A DNA stretch of 64,000 bases from Paracoccus aeridis (GCF_004923205.2 NZ_SELD02000006.1:186001-250000), one strand, 5' to 3'; positions 1-12,334 are shown, counted from the first letter of the stretch. The notes: generated from the letters alone by a model not told the origin. Translations and numbers: made by a program.

Positions 1-239
1 CGCTCGGCGTCAAGGAATCGCGCAAGGTGCTGGACCTGATCCTCGACGTGCGGGCGCGCGGGCTGCCGATCGTGCTGATCTCGCACAACATGCCGCACGT
101 GTTCGAGATCGCGGACCGCATCCATGTCCACCGGCTCGGCCGCCGCCTGTGCCTGATCGACCCCAAGCAGCACTCGATGTCGGACGCTGTGGCCTACATG
201 ACCGGGGCCAAGGTGCCCGAAGAGGTTCTCGCCGCGTGA
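1..239 (+). CDS. frcA: Sugar (fructose) ABC transporter ATP-binding protein, 3' end only
   Basis: Only the last 79 codons are in the window, read in the frame starting at base 3; the gene begins upstream. The visible part carries the switch (H-loop) motif LISHNMPHVFEIADRI and the C-terminal tail of sugar-importing CUT2-family ATPases, ending in YMTGAKVPEEVLAA. In this family the protein hydrolyses ATP on the cytoplasmic face of a monosaccharide importer. The 4-base overlap with a frcK-like kinase gene is the arrangement of frcBCAK fructose operons, which is why FrcA is preferred over RbsA- or XylG-type paralogues. Walker A and B lie outside the window, so the sugar specificity rests on context. 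Confidence 0.8.
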   Translation, partial: LGVKESRKVLDLILDVRARGLPIVLISHNMPHVFEIADRIHVHRLGRRLCLIDPKQHSMSDAVAYMTGAKVPEEVLAA

Positions 240-847
240 GCCTTTGGACGCAGGCCATCGCCGGCCCGCTCGCGGCGGCTGTCGCGGCCATGCCGCCGGG
301 CCGCCGCCTCGTCGCGCTGGCGGGACCGCCCGGCGCGGGCAAGTCCACCCTCGCGGCGGAAGCCGCCGCCGTCCTGCCGGGGGCGACGGTGCTGCCGATG
401 GACGGCTACCACCTCGACGACGCGATCCTGGCCGAGCGTGGGATCCTGCACCGCAAGGGCAGCCCGGAAAGCTTCGACGCGGCGGGGTTCCTGTCGCTGG
501 TCCGCCGCCTTCGCGATGAAGCCGAGGTCTTCCACCCCGTCTTCGACCGCACCCGCGAGCAGTCCATCGCCGGCGCCGGCCGCGTCGGCCCCGAGCACCG
601 GCTGGTGCTGGTCGAGGGGAACTACCTGCTGCTCGACCGCCCCATCTGGCGCGAGCTTGGGCCGCTGTTCGACCTGACGGTGATGGTGGCGGCGCCGCTG
701 GATGAACTCTCCCGCCGGCTTCGCGAGCGCTGGCAGCAGCTCGGCAAAGACCAGGCGGCGGTCGCGCGGCATCTCGATAACGACCTCGCCAACGCCCGCG
801 CGGTGCTGGCGGAATCGTTGCCTGCCCGGCTTACCCTGTCGGCCTGA
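236..847 (+). CDS. frcK: Fructose-transport-associated kinase, FrcK-like (P-loop NTPase)
   Basis: This is a 203-residue protein of the uridine kinase/pantothenate kinase-like P-loop family. Walker A GPPGAGKST is at residues 30-38, followed by a PMDGYHLDDAIL segment that matches the substrate-binding region of nucleoside kinases, and a VEGNYLLLDRPIW motif. I chose the GTG start at 236 because it overlaps the ATPase stop by four bases (GTGA) and removes an unrelated upstream extension. Its position after frcA matches FrcK, a kinase of unclear exact substrate encoded with fructose importers in rhizobia. The phosphate acceptor cannot be read from sequence; fructose or a nucleoside are both possible. 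Confidence 0.78.
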   Translation: MSLWTQAIAGPLAAAVAAMPPGRRLVALAGPPGAGKSTLAAEAAAVLPGATVLPMDGYHLDDAILAERGILHRKGSPESFDAAGFLSLVRRLRDEAEVFHPVFDRTREQSIAGAGRVGPEHRLVLVEGNYLLLDRPIWRELGPLFDLTVMVAAPLDELSRRLRERWQQLGKDQAAVARHLDNDLANARAVLAESLPARLTLSA

Positions 848-1216
848 GGACACGAGCCTCCGGTCTCGGGTGGTGCGGGCCAGGGCCTCCCCCGCGCAGC
901 GTCCGGGCACGGCTGGCGACCGTCCCGCGCCGCTGATCGGCGGCGCGGACCGGCGGCGCGGACCGGGCCGGGTTTTCCGCCGTCGCGGAACGCGGCGGTG
1001 CTGCGCGCCCCGGTCAAGCCCCGAACGCATCTGCGCCCCCCCAGCGCGTCAGGGCCGACCCGGCCGGGCCGCCCGTTTCCCGCTCAATACCCGCGGGGCT
1101 GGCGGTATCCCGCCGCCTCGCGCGAACGCGATCCTGCCCCGCGGCCGCCTTCGATTGACATTCCACGGCGGATTGCCGATCCCCCCGCCCGCACGCGTTG
1201 CGGAAACCGGGATCGC
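848..1216. other. Gene-free spacer of 369 bases between frcK and the flippase gene
   Basis: I see no convincing gene here. Reading frames stay open only because of the GC content, and their translations are Arg/Pro/Gly-rich without recognisable motifs. It contains the hairpin at 922-950 and a 12-base direct repeat (GGCGGCGCGGAC at 939-950 and 952-963). The promoter of the exopolysaccharide genes presumably lies towards 1150-1216, but I cannot identify -35/-10 elements. Confidence 0.5.
922..950 (+). terminator. Possible terminator hairpin after frcK
   Basis: GTCCCGCGCCGC and GCGGCGCGGAC pair across a six-base loop with one bulged C. The hairpin lies about 75 bases after the frcK stop. No T-run follows, so a Rho-independent role is uncertain. 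Confidence 0.35.
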
Positions 1217-2686
1217 ATGACCCACGTCACCAGCTTGAAACGAAGCACGATGGTGGCTTCGCTGTGGTCGATCCTCAGGTCGGTCTGGGTTGCCATCGTC
1301 ACCTTCGTGCTGTTCGCGGTGCTGGCGCGGCTGCTCGCGCCCGCCGATTTCGGCGTCTTCGCGCTGGCCAGCATCCTCGTGCAGATCGCGACGATCGTGG
1401 CCTCGGCCGGGTTCGGCAATGCCATCGTCCGCGAGCCCGCGTATTCCGAGACCTTCGTGAACACCGTGTTCTGGTGCGTGCTGGGCATGTCGATCCTCGC
1501 GGCCGCGCTGCTGATCGGCGCCGCGCCGTTCTACGCGCGGCTGGTCGGGGCCGAGGGGACGGTGCCGGTCATCCAGTGGCTCGCGTTCCTGCTGCCGCTG
1601 ACCACCCTCACCACCGTCCCGTCGGCGCTGCTGACGCGGAACTTCCAGCACAAGAGCCTTGCGATTCAGAGCATCGCCTCCAGCCTCTCGGGCGGGATCG
1701 TCGCCGTGGCGATGGCGCTGCAGGGCTGGGGCGTCTGGTCGCTGGTCGGCCAGGCCTTCGTCGGCGGCATCGTCGGCATGGCGATGATCTGGCGCATGTC
1801 GCCGTGGCGGCCGGCGCTGAAGTTCGACGCGCGCCTTGTCCGCGGCCTCCTGGTCTTCAGCAGCAGCATCATGGCGACGCAGATCCTGTGGATGCTGCTG
1901 GTGCGGGTGCAGGAAATCTTCATCTCGCGCTGGCACGGCCCCGACGCCGTCGGCCATTACCGGATCGCGTGGCGGCTGATCGAACTGATCTCGCAGTCGC
2001 TGCTGTCGCCGATCGGCAGCGTGGCGCTGGTCACGTTCTCGCACGTTCAGGACCAGCGCGAGCGGTTCCAGGCGATCTATGCGCGCATGGTCGGCATCGC
2101 CGGGCTCGCGACCTTCCCGGCCCTGCTGGGCATCGGCGCGGTCTCGCCGATCCTCCTGCCGCTGCTGTTCGGCGAGAAGTGGGCCGCCGCGATCCCGGTG
2201 TCCGAGGTGCTGGTGCTGATGTGCGTGCCGTTCGTGCTGAACTTCTTCACCGGCCCGGCGCTCACCTCGGTCAACCGGCCGCGGGCGAACCTGTGGATCG
2301 CCGCCCTGCAACTGACGCTGACGGTGATCTTCACCTGGATTGCCGTGCCCTACGGGCTGGTGGCCGTGGCCGCTGCCTATGTCGCGCGGGCGTGGATCAC
2401 GATGATCCCGCAGCAGCTCATCCTCGCCCGCCATACCGGCATCTCCCTGGCCGGCACGACGCGCGCCATCCTGCCGGCGCTCGCGGCGGCGGTGGCGATG
2501 GCTGCCGCGGTCCGCGCCGCGGCGGGTCCGCTGGTCGCGCGCTTCGGCGCGGGCTGGGAAACGGGGACCGCCACGGTCGTCATGGGACTGCTGCTGTTTG
2601 CCGCGATCATGTTCGCCCTGGGCCACGATCCCCGGCGCGAGATCCGCGACCTGCTGCAGACCGTGCGCAAGCAAAAGGAGGCCTGA
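1217..2686 (+). CDS. Lipopolysaccharide/exopolysaccharide flippase (Wzx/ExoT-like)
   Basis: This 489-residue, strongly hydrophobic protein has about a dozen predicted membrane segments of the oligosaccharide flippase (polysaccharide_synt / MVF-like) family. It would move lipid-linked repeat units across the inner membrane. The N-terminus MTHVTSLKRSTMVASLWSIL followed by the first membrane segment is typical for the family, so ATG 1217 is preferred over starts further upstream. The next gene, a pyruvyltransferase, follows its stop directly. With the two glycosyltransferases behind it, this looks like the exoT-exoV-exoM-exoW type of succinoglycan gene set; the exact repeat unit exported is unknown. 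Confidence 0.85.
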   Translation: MTHVTSLKRSTMVASLWSILRSVWVAIVTFVLFAVLARLLAPADFGVFALASILVQIATIVASAGFGNAIVREPAYSETFVNTVFWCVLGMSILAAALLIGAAPFYARLVGAEGTVPVIQWLAFLLPLTTLTTVPSALLTRNFQHKSLAIQSIASSLSGGIVAVAMALQGWGVWSLVGQAFVGGIVGMAMIWRMSPWRPALKFDARLVRGLLVFSSSIMATQILWMLLVRVQEIFISRWHGPDAVGHYRIAWRLIELISQSLLSPIGSVALVTFSHVQDQRERFQAIYARMVGIAGLATFPALLGIGAVSPILLPLLFGEKWAAAIPVSEVLVLMCVPFVLNFFTGPALTSVNRPRANLWIAALQLTLTVIFTWIAVPYGLVAVAAAYVARAWITMIPQQLILARHTGISLAGTTRAILPALAAAVAMAAAVRAAAGPLVARFGAGWETGTATVVMGLLLFAAIMFALGHDPRREIRDLLQTVRKQKEA

Positions 2687-3757
2687 GTGCCCTCGACTCC
2701 CCCTGCCCCCGCCCCGGTTCCTGCATCGCCGGTCAAGACGGCCGCCGAGGTCGTCACCCGGTGCCGGTCGCTGCTCGACGCGGCCCTTTCGGACCAGATC
2801 GACGACCTGCGCCGGAACGGCTGCGCGCTGATCGACTTTCCCGATCACGGGAACGTCGGCGACAGCGCCATCTGGTCGGGGCAGATCGCGTGGCTGGACC
2901 GGCACGGGATCGCCCGCAAGGTCGCCGGTGACCTGAACATCGACCTCGCCGAGATCCGGGCGCTGCGCGGAACGGTCCCCGTCCTGCTGCACGGAGGCGG
3001 CAACTTCGGCGACCTGTGGCCGCGCCACCAGCTGTTTAGGGAACGGATCCTGGCCGAGCTCCCGGACCGCCGCGTGATCCAGCTGCCGCAGTCGATCCAC
3101 TACGACGACGTCGCGATGATCGCGCAGACGCGCGCTGCCATCGCCCGCCATCCGCGCTTCCTGCTGCTGGTCCGCGACCACCCGAGCCTCGACCTCGCGC
3201 GGGACAACTTCGCCTGCGAGACGCGGCTTTGCCCCGACATGGCCTTTGCGCTCGGCCCGCAGGCGCGTCCCGTGCAGCCGGATGCGGACGTGCTGATGCT
3301 GCTGCGGACGGATTCCGAGCGGCGCGACGGGCAGGCCCACGTCGATGTCCCGGACGGCTGGATCGTGGCCGACTGGCTTCAGGACGACCCCGATGTCTGG
3401 ACCCGTGCCGCGGCCGATGCACGGCGGCGCGCGATCCTGTCGTTCAACCCCGCGCGGCTGGGCGCCGCCGCTCGGCGCAGGGACTATCTGGACAACCTGT
3501 CGGGCCGCCGCATCGACCGCGGCCTGCGGCTTCTGTCCCGCGCGCGCTATGTCATCACCGACCGGCTGCACGTCCACATCCTGTGCACGCTGCTGGATAT
3601 CCCGCACTGCGTCCTCGACAACCGCTACGGCAAGATCGCCCGCCTGTCGCAGGCGTTCGGGACCCGCTGGGCGGGCGTCTCGCAGGCGGCCACCCTGCCC
3701 GAGGCGGTCGCCACCGCCCGCGAACACCTTGCCCGGCGCGAGCCGCAGACTGCGTGA
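2687..3757 (+). CDS. Polysaccharide pyruvyl transferase family protein (ExoV-like)
   Basis: The 356-residue product matches polysaccharide pyruvyl transferases, which add pyruvyl ketals from phosphoenolpyruvate to sugar residues. Visible family motifs are FPDHGNVGDSAIWSG (about residues 47-61), LLHGGGNFGDLW, RVIQLPQSIHY and VITDRLHVHILC near the C-terminus. Translation starts at a GTG immediately after the flippase stop, so the two genes are translationally linked. The resemblance to ExoV, the pyruvyltransferase of succinoglycan synthesis, is the main reason to call this locus acidic exopolysaccharide. The acceptor sugar cannot be inferred. Confidence 0.85.
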   Translation: MPSTPPAPAPVPASPVKTAAEVVTRCRSLLDAALSDQIDDLRRNGCALIDFPDHGNVGDSAIWSGQIAWLDRHGIARKVAGDLNIDLAEIRALRGTVPVLLHGGGNFGDLWPRHQLFRERILAELPDRRVIQLPQSIHYDDVAMIAQTRAAIARHPRFLLLVRDHPSLDLARDNFACETRLCPDMAFALGPQARPVQPDADVLMLLRTDSERRDGQAHVDVPDGWIVADWLQDDPDVWTRAAADARRRAILSFNPARLGAAARRRDYLDNLSGRRIDRGLRLLSRARYVITDRLHVHILCTLLDIPHCVLDNRYGKIARLSQAFGTRWAGVSQAATLPEAVATAREHLARREPQTA

Positions 3758-3767
3758 GGACCGACCC

Positions 3768-4715
3768 ATGCTGAGCGTCATCATGTGCACCCGCAACCGC
3801 GCCGAGCAACTGCGCCGGGTGCTGGATTCGGCGGCCGCGATGCGGGTGCCGCAGGATCTTTCGTGGGAATTCCTGCTGGTCGACAACGGCAGCACCGACC
3901 ACACCGCCGAGGTGGTGGCGTCGTTCGCGGACCGCCTGCCGATCCGGCGCATCGAGCAGCCGGTGCCCGGCCTGTCGAACGCCCGGAACGCCGGCGTGGC
4001 CGAGGCGGCAGGCGACTATATCCTGTGGACCGACGACGACGTGGTCATCGACCCCGGCTGGCTGGAAGCCTACGCCGACGCCTTCACGGCCTACCCGCAG
4101 GCGGCGGTGTTCGGCGGCGTGATCGAGCCGGTCTACGAGGAGGAACCGCCCGAGTGGTTCCGCCGGAACGAGGATCTGCTGGCCACTGTCGTCGCCAAGC
4201 GCGACATGGGGCCCGAACGCCGCATCATGCCCGACACGCCCGGCATGATCCCCTACGGCGCCAACTACGCGCTGCGCGCCGCCGAGCAGAAGCAGCACGC
4301 CTACAACCCCGACCTGGGGGTCAGCCCCACCCACAAGCGGCTGGGCGAGGAGACGCTTGTGATCGACGCGATCATCAAGGCCGGCGGGATCGCCGTCTGG
4401 GTGCCGGAGGCACGGGTGCGCCACCTGATCCCCGCGAGGCGCCTGACGATGGACTACGTCCGCAGCTACAGCGAGTCCGCAGGCGAGACCTGGGCCTATC
4501 TCAGCGAGAACGGCGGCTCGGCCATCATGGGCGCGCCGGTCCCGCGCGGCGGGCGCCGGCTTCTGGGCGCGCCGGTCTGGACCATCCGCAAGATGATCGA
4601 CGGCCAAATCAGGCTGTGGCTGAACCGCGAGCCGACGCGCGAGCACATCCAGCGGACGCGCGAAGTCGCCCGGCTGCGGGGCGCCATCCGCTACTGGGTT
4701 ACGCACAGGAACTGA
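3768..4715 (+). CDS. Family 2 glycosyltransferase
   Basis: This 315-residue GT-A-fold enzyme begins with LSVIMCTRNRAEQLRRVLDS, the nucleotide-binding start of GT2 proteins. It has LVDNGSTDHTAEVV and the metal-binding DxD-type motif WTDDDVV at about residues 85-91. A later GEETLVID stretch fits the GT2 catalytic ED position. No membrane segments are evident, so it probably works at the cytoplasmic face of the inner membrane, adding one sugar to the lipid-linked repeat. It starts 10 bases after the pyruvyltransferase stop and ends 6 bases before the next glycosyltransferase. ExoM-like function is possible from context but not established. Confidence 0.85.
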   Translation: MLSVIMCTRNRAEQLRRVLDSAAAMRVPQDLSWEFLLVDNGSTDHTAEVVASFADRLPIRRIEQPVPGLSNARNAGVAEAAGDYILWTDDDVVIDPGWLEAYADAFTAYPQAAVFGGVIEPVYEEEPPEWFRRNEDLLATVVAKRDMGPERRIMPDTPGMIPYGANYALRAAEQKQHAYNPDLGVSPTHKRLGEETLVIDAIIKAGGIAVWVPEARVRHLIPARRLTMDYVRSYSESAGETWAYLSENGGSAIMGAPVPRGGRRLLGAPVWTIRKMIDGQIRLWLNREPTREHIQRTREVARLRGAIRYWVTHRN

Positions 4716-4721
4716 ACCGAC

Positions 4722-5732
4722 ATGAAGATCGCCGTCATCATCCCGTTCTACCAGAACGAGCCCGGCATCCTCGCCCGCTCGCTCGACAGCGTCCTGCGCC
4801 AGGACCTGCCCGACGGCGCGCGGGTCGAGGTGATCGTGGTCGACGATGCCTCACCCGTGCCCGCCCGCGACGAGGTGGCGCGCCACGCCGACACCGACCG
4901 GATCGCGTGGCGGCACGTCCGGCAGGACAACGGCGGGCCGGGCGCCGCGCGCAACACCGGCCTGGACATCGTCGCGGCGGACGGCGGCTTCGATTACGTG
5001 GCCTTCCTCGATTCCGACGACGAATGGACCCGCGATCACCTTCGCAACGCCGTGAACGCGCTGGAACAGGGCTACGACTTCTACTTCTCGGACCACAGCC
5101 GCCCCGGCGTCTTCGACAGCCACTTCGCGGAAGTGGACATCGTGTCGGTCGTGGGCCGCGAGGCGTGGAACAGGGCAACGCGGCTCGGCCCCTTCACGCG
5201 CGGCTTCGCGCCGCACGCGCTGGATCACGCCATGCTCAGGCAGTATCTGTCGCAATCCTCGACCGTCGTCATGCGCCAGGCCACGCAGGGCCAGCACCGC
5301 TTCGACACCGAACTGCGCCACGCGGGCGAGGACCGGATGATGTGGATCACGGCGGCGCTGTCCGGCGCGCGCATCTGCCTGTCCACGCGGTCCGAAATCG
5401 TGTGCGGCCGTGGCCTGAACATGTTCTTCGAAACCGCCAGCTGGGATTCGCCCGGCATCGTGAAGCGGCTGGGAAGCCAGCTGCTGCGCGGGCAGAAGCT
5501 GATGCAGCTCGACCACGACGCATCGCGCCAGTGGATCGCCCGCGACTTCAGGAAGAATCGCCGGCTCTATTCCTATCTCGCCGTCCGCAACCTGCTGAAG
5601 GGCAAGGCGTCGGATCTCGCCACCCTGCGGCCCCTGATGAAGCGCGACCCGCTGCTGCCGCTGCGGATGCCGTTCCTGTTCGCGAGCTTCCTGCTGTCCG
5701 AACGGCGCAAGACCCGCACGGCGGCGCAATGA
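4722..5732 (+). CDS. Family 2 glycosyltransferase (ExoW-like)
   Basis: The 336-residue GT2 protein starts MKIAVIIPFYQNEPGILARS, which closely resembles the beginning of ExoW-type glucosyltransferases. It carries IVVDDASPVPARDEV, the acceptor/donor region GGPGAARNTGLD, the DxD-type motif FLDSDDEW at about residues 105-112, and HAGEDRMMW with the likely catalytic base. It is the last gene of a compact four-gene set. In succinoglycan synthesis ExoW adds one of the late glucose residues; here donor and acceptor are unknown. The ATG start is 6 bases after the previous stop. Confidence 0.85.
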   Translation: MKIAVIIPFYQNEPGILARSLDSVLRQDLPDGARVEVIVVDDASPVPARDEVARHADTDRIAWRHVRQDNGGPGAARNTGLDIVAADGGFDYVAFLDSDDEWTRDHLRNAVNALEQGYDFYFSDHSRPGVFDSHFAEVDIVSVVGREAWNRATRLGPFTRGFAPHALDHAMLRQYLSQSSTVVMRQATQGQHRFDTELRHAGEDRMMWITAALSGARICLSTRSEIVCGRGLNMFFETASWDSPGIVKRLGSQLLRGQKLMQLDHDASRQWIARDFRKNRRLYSYLAVRNLLKGKASDLATLRPLMKRDPLLPLRMPFLFASFLLSERRKTRTAAQ

Positions 5733-5912
5733 CGCCCGCCGCGGCGCGGTCGGCCCGACGAGGCCGGTCGGCGGTCGCGATCTGACGACAGCGGCGAGAT
5801 CGGTCCCCGGACCCCGGCCGCTTCACGCCTGACCGGCCCGCGCGCGACAGACATCTTCCCCGCGTGAACCATCTGCGCGTTCGGGCGTCATTGTCGGTGG
5901 AGAAAGCTTCTC

Positions 5913-6836
5913 ATGCGCGAACTGATCCTGATCCGGACTCATTTCTCCTGCGAGGCGACGGAGCGGCTTTATAACTATCTCAGGCAAACCTCGAACCGCG
6001 ACGTCGCATTCATCTGCGATGAGACGAACGGGGTTGTCGACGTGGGTGCCGGCAAGGCGAAGATTGCAGTTTCCGCCCGATCGGTCGCCGAGATGGGGCT
6101 GCATGTTCCCAAGAACTTCGGCTGGCTGTGCGGCGACTATTTCCTGTATGCCGCCGCAGGGCTTCTTGGCGCGTACGACAGGTACTGGCTCATCGAGTCG
6201 GACGTGAGGATAGGCCTGGAATCGAGCGCCGACTTCTTCGACCGCTTCGACGACGGGTCGGTGGACATTCTCGCGTTCCATGTCTTCAGGGCGAAGGACA
6301 ACTGGTTCTGGTACAAGCCGATGTGCTTCTTCGAGCCGGAGGTCCATGCGTGCCTGTTCCCGGTGGTCGGGGTGAGCAGACGCGCCATCGACTTCGCTCA
6401 TGCCGCCCGGCGGGCCATGTCTGCAACTCACGACCGGATCGTTCCGCCCGAGGAGACCCGCCGCTGGCCGAATGACGAATCGTTCCTGATGTCCACCCTG
6501 ATGGCGAACGGGTTCAGATGCGCCAACCTGGACGACATGGAAGTCAAATACCGCACACGGCAATCATTCAACTTCGGCCTGCCGAAATCGGATAAAAGGA
6601 TCGGCGCGCAACATCCCTCCGGCCTGTTCCATCATCCGGTGCACTCAGGCGAACGGTTCGTGTCCAAGGCGAACGCATGGCTGACCACCTGCATCCGCAA
6701 CAAGGCGACAAAGACTGGCCTGGCGGGCGCGTTCGACGAGCTGTTCATGTCGGACATGAGAGCTGAAGCGTCCGGGGCGCAATACGCGGCGTTCGAGGCG
6801 CGGCTGCTTGCCGCCATCAGCGACGCACCGGCCTGA
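5913..6836 (+). CDS. Hypothetical protein, possibly a divergent glycosyltransferase; lower GC than neighbours
   Basis: The 307-residue product matches no family I can name with certainty. It starts MRELILIRTHFSCEATERLY, has an acidic YWLIESDVRIG motif at about residues 91-101 that could be a DxD-like metal site, and a Trp/Phe-rich FRAKDNWFWYKPMCFF segment. The overall size and alternation resemble GT-A-fold proteins, but this is inference. It has its own Shine-Dalgarno (GGTGGAGAAAG) and 180 bases of spacer before it. Base composition is clearly less GC-rich than its neighbours and codons such as AGG, AGA, ATA and TTT occur, which suggests recent transfer. It lies between the exopolysaccharide genes and tRNA-Leu. 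Confidence 0.6.
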   Translation: MRELILIRTHFSCEATERLYNYLRQTSNRDVAFICDETNGVVDVGAGKAKIAVSARSVAEMGLHVPKNFGWLCGDYFLYAAAGLLGAYDRYWLIESDVRIGLESSADFFDRFDDGSVDILAFHVFRAKDNWFWYKPMCFFEPEVHACLFPVVGVSRRAIDFAHAARRAMSATHDRIVPPEETRRWPNDESFLMSTLMANGFRCANLDDMEVKYRTRQSFNFGLPKSDKRIGAQHPSGLFHHPVHSGERFVSKANAWLTTCIRNKATKTGLAGAFDELFMSDMRAEASGAQYAAFEARLLAAISDAPA

Positions 6837-7001
6837 GAAGCGATGCCGCGGGGCTGAGGCCCGGCTTGCCGCCTGGTCGGGAAGGTGCGGACACCCTGCC
6901 GGGCGCCTCCGCGCGGATCTATCCGGCAAGCAGCTTGCTTAAAACGACCAGAGCGTAAACCGGGGGGTGATCGCGTCACGCATCCGGGACGCAGATGCAG
7001 G

Positions 7002-7035
7002 AAGGCCCGCCGGTATGGACTACCTGGCGGGCCTT
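7002..7035. terminator. Terminator hairpin between orphan gene and tRNA-Leu
   Basis: AAGGCCCGCC and GGCGGGCCTT form a perfect 10-base-pair stem, extended inward by GGTA/TACC with one bulge. It is the only strong hairpin between the stop at 6836 and the tRNA 3' end at 7080, so it probably ends transcription of the leftward tRNA and perhaps also of the rightward gene. Confidence 0.65.
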
Positions 7036-7079
7036 GCTTTCCAGCTTCTGCAGGGTTTCTGCGAGGACGCAAGAAACAC

Positions 7080-7166
7080 TGGTGCGGTCGAAAAGACTCG
7101 AACTTTCACTCCGGTTAAGGAACAGCGACCTCAACGCTGCGCGTCTACCAATTCCGCCACGACCGC
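7080..7166 (-). tRNA. tRNA-Leu (anticodon GAG)
   Basis: On the minus strand the 87 bases fold as a class II tRNA. The acceptor strands are GCGGTCG and CGACCGC, followed by discriminator A and an encoded CCA (7082-7080). The D-arm contains AATTGGTAGACGC. The anticodon stem-loop is CAGCG-TTGAGGT-CGCTG, giving anticodon GAG. A long variable arm and the T-arm GTTCGAGTC follow. Type II architecture and anticodon identify it as leucine-specific. Confidence 0.95.
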
Positions 7167-7213
7167 GTCCGTGGTGGGGCTGACATAGCCAACCCCATCA
7201 CGCTTGAAAAGGC

Positions 7214-10957
<3,744 letters not shown>

Positions 10958-11017
10958 GGCGACCTTCGGGGTAAAGTTTGCCCCGATGCTATACGGCAGG
11001 CCGGTTCGAAAGGAAAA

Positions 11018-11043
11018 CTCATGTTGCACAGGAACAACATGAG
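11018..11043 (-). terminator. Rho-independent terminator after the alcohol dehydrogenase gene
   Basis: CTCATGTTG and CAACATGAG form a perfect 9-base-pair stem with an 8-base loop. On the minus strand the stem is followed by TTTTCCTTT. It lies 27 bases after the stop at 11071 and about 60 bases before the metH start, so it separates the two minus-strand genes. An operator role was considered, but the T-run favours a terminator. Confidence 0.75.
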
Positions 11044-11070
11044 AGGCGTTCAAGATGCCCCGTCTTGCGC

Positions 11071-12189
11071 TCAGCCGCCCATCTTCAGGATCGGCTTGAT
11101 CGTGCGCCCTTCGTCGCTGTCGTCGATCGCCTTGTTGATGTCGGCGAAGTCGTAGGACGTCATCAGCTTCTCGACCGGGAAGCGCCCCTGCAGCTGCAGG
11201 TCCATCAGCCCTTCCAGGAACATGGGCGTCTGCCCGCCCCCGCCCACGACGCCGATCAGGCGCTTGCCCTTCAGCAGGAAGTCGGGATGTTTGACCTTCA
11301 CGAACTCGGTCGCGGCCGCCCCGCCCACCATCGCGCAGGTGCCGAGGATGCCGAGCGCGGCCACCGCCTCGGACACGAGGTTCTTGCCGTCCGTCGCCTC
11401 GACCGAATAGTCCAGCCTGTCGCCGACCATCTCCCTGATCTCGGCCACCGTGTCCGCGCCGTGGACCAGCGCGTCGGTCGCGCCGAGTTCCCGGGCGAGC
11501 GCGAGGCGCTTCTTGTCCTTGTCCACCGCGATGATGCGCGTGACGCCCGAAAGCTGGGCCGCCATGATCGCCGCCAGCCCCACGTTGCCGGTGCCGAACA
11601 CCGCAAGGCTGCTGCCGGGCGCGGGCCGCAGCTCGTTGAGGATCGTACCCGCCCCGGTCGAGATCGAGCAGCCGTAGGGGCCGGTCGTGTCGAGGTCCAG
11701 CCCGTCGGGCACGCGCGCAAGCTGGTTTTCCACCGCGAGCGCATGGGTCGCCCAGGACGACTGCTGGAAGAAGCGGCCCGCGACCTCCTCCCCGCCCTTG
11801 CGCTTCATCCCGCCGGTGCCGTCCATGCGGTAGCCTGAGAAGTTCAGCCTGGCCCCGTTCTCGCAATAGCGGTGCTGGCCCCGGCGGCAGCTGCGGCAGT
11901 AGCCGCAATAGGCGAACCCGATCATCACCCGGTCGCCGGGCTTCCAAGCCGTGACCTCTCGCCCGACCGCCTCGACGATGCCGCAGCCTTCGTGGCCGAG
12001 GACGCCGGGCGTGGGGTAAGGCTCCAGCCCGTGGATCGCGCCGCGGTCGGTCCCGCAGATCCCGCATGACGAGATGCGGACCAGCACCTCGTTGTCGCGC
12101 GGGTCGTCCAGCTGAACCTGCTCGAGCCTGATCCGGCGGCGCGTCAGCATTCCGTCGGCCTTGGTCATGACGGCGGCGGTGATTTCCAT
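11071..12189 (-). CDS. Zinc-type NAD(P)-dependent alcohol dehydrogenase
   Basis: This 372-residue medium-chain dehydrogenase resembles the aryl/benzyl-alcohol and class III alcohol dehydrogenase branch. The catalytic zinc site shows [14 protein letters not shown] and [12 protein letters not shown]. The structural zinc site is [15 protein letters not shown], four closely spaced Cys. The nucleotide-binding fold is [14 protein letters not shown] with the acidic VDKDKKR, which favours NAD. It would oxidise an alcohol or reduce an aldehyde in the cytoplasm; the substrate cannot be told. The ATG at 12189 gives [14 protein letters not shown], a typical family start. It is transcribed divergently from lipB and ended by the hairpin at 11018-11043. 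Confidence 0.88.
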   Translation of the reverse strand: MEITAAVMTKADGMLTRRRIRLEQVQLDDPRDNEVLVRISSCGICGTDRGAIHGLEPYPTPGVLGHEGCGIVEAVGREVTAWKPGDRVMIGFAYCGYCRSCRRGQHRYCENGARLNFSGYRMDGTGGMKRKGGEEVAGRFFQQSSWATHALAVENQLARVPDGLDLDTTGPYGCSISTGAGTILNELRPAPGSSLAVFGTGNVGLAAIMAAQLSGVTRIIAVDKDKKRLALARELGATDALVHGADTVAEIREMVGDRLDYSVEATDGKNLVSEAVAALGILGTCAMVGGAAATEFVKVKHPDFLLKGKRLIGVVGGGGQTPMFLEGLMDLQLQGRFPVEKLMTSYDFADINKAIDDSDEGRTIKPILKMGG

Positions 12190-12232
12190 GGCGCTGTCCC
12201 CGGGTCGTTGCCCAACGACAAGCGCCGGGCGC

Positions 12233-12298
12233 GCGCAGGGTTCCCCGGCGCAGGGCTCCGACGCGGTGTTCCGGGGCGCAGGGTTCCGGGGCGCGGGC
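12233..12298. repeat. Imperfect 15-base tandem repeat in the adh-lipB spacer
   Basis: The units GCGCAGGGTTCCCCG (12233), GCGCAGGGCTCCGAC (12248), a shortened GCGGTGTTCCGGG (12263) and GCGCAGGGTTCCGGG (12276) follow each other directly, with a partial fifth unit. The array occupies the divergent promoter region. No protein in this region explains the periodicity. Confidence 0.6.
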
Positions 12299-12334
12299 TT
12301 GCTCTTTCCCGTGGCCCGCGCCATGCCGGGCGGC

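Noticed and set aside
1049..3952. A 967-codon open frame on the minus strand opposite the flippase and pyruvyltransferase
   Set aside because: Antisense artefact; the plus-strand genes have clear families and starts.
6926..6938. Palindrome GCAAGC-A-GCTTGC near tRNA-Leu as a hairpin or attachment site
   Set aside because: The one-base centre cannot form a hairpin loop, and I find no second copy of a tRNA 3' end in the window.
11018..11043. The perfect inverted repeat as an operator of metH
   Set aside because: On the minus strand it follows a stop codon and is followed by a T-run, which fits a terminator better.
10958..11070. A methionine- or cobalamin-responsive riboswitch before metH
   Set aside because: The leader is only about 60 bases once the terminator of the preceding gene is excluded, and no B12-box or SAM/SAH riboswitch core is recognisable.
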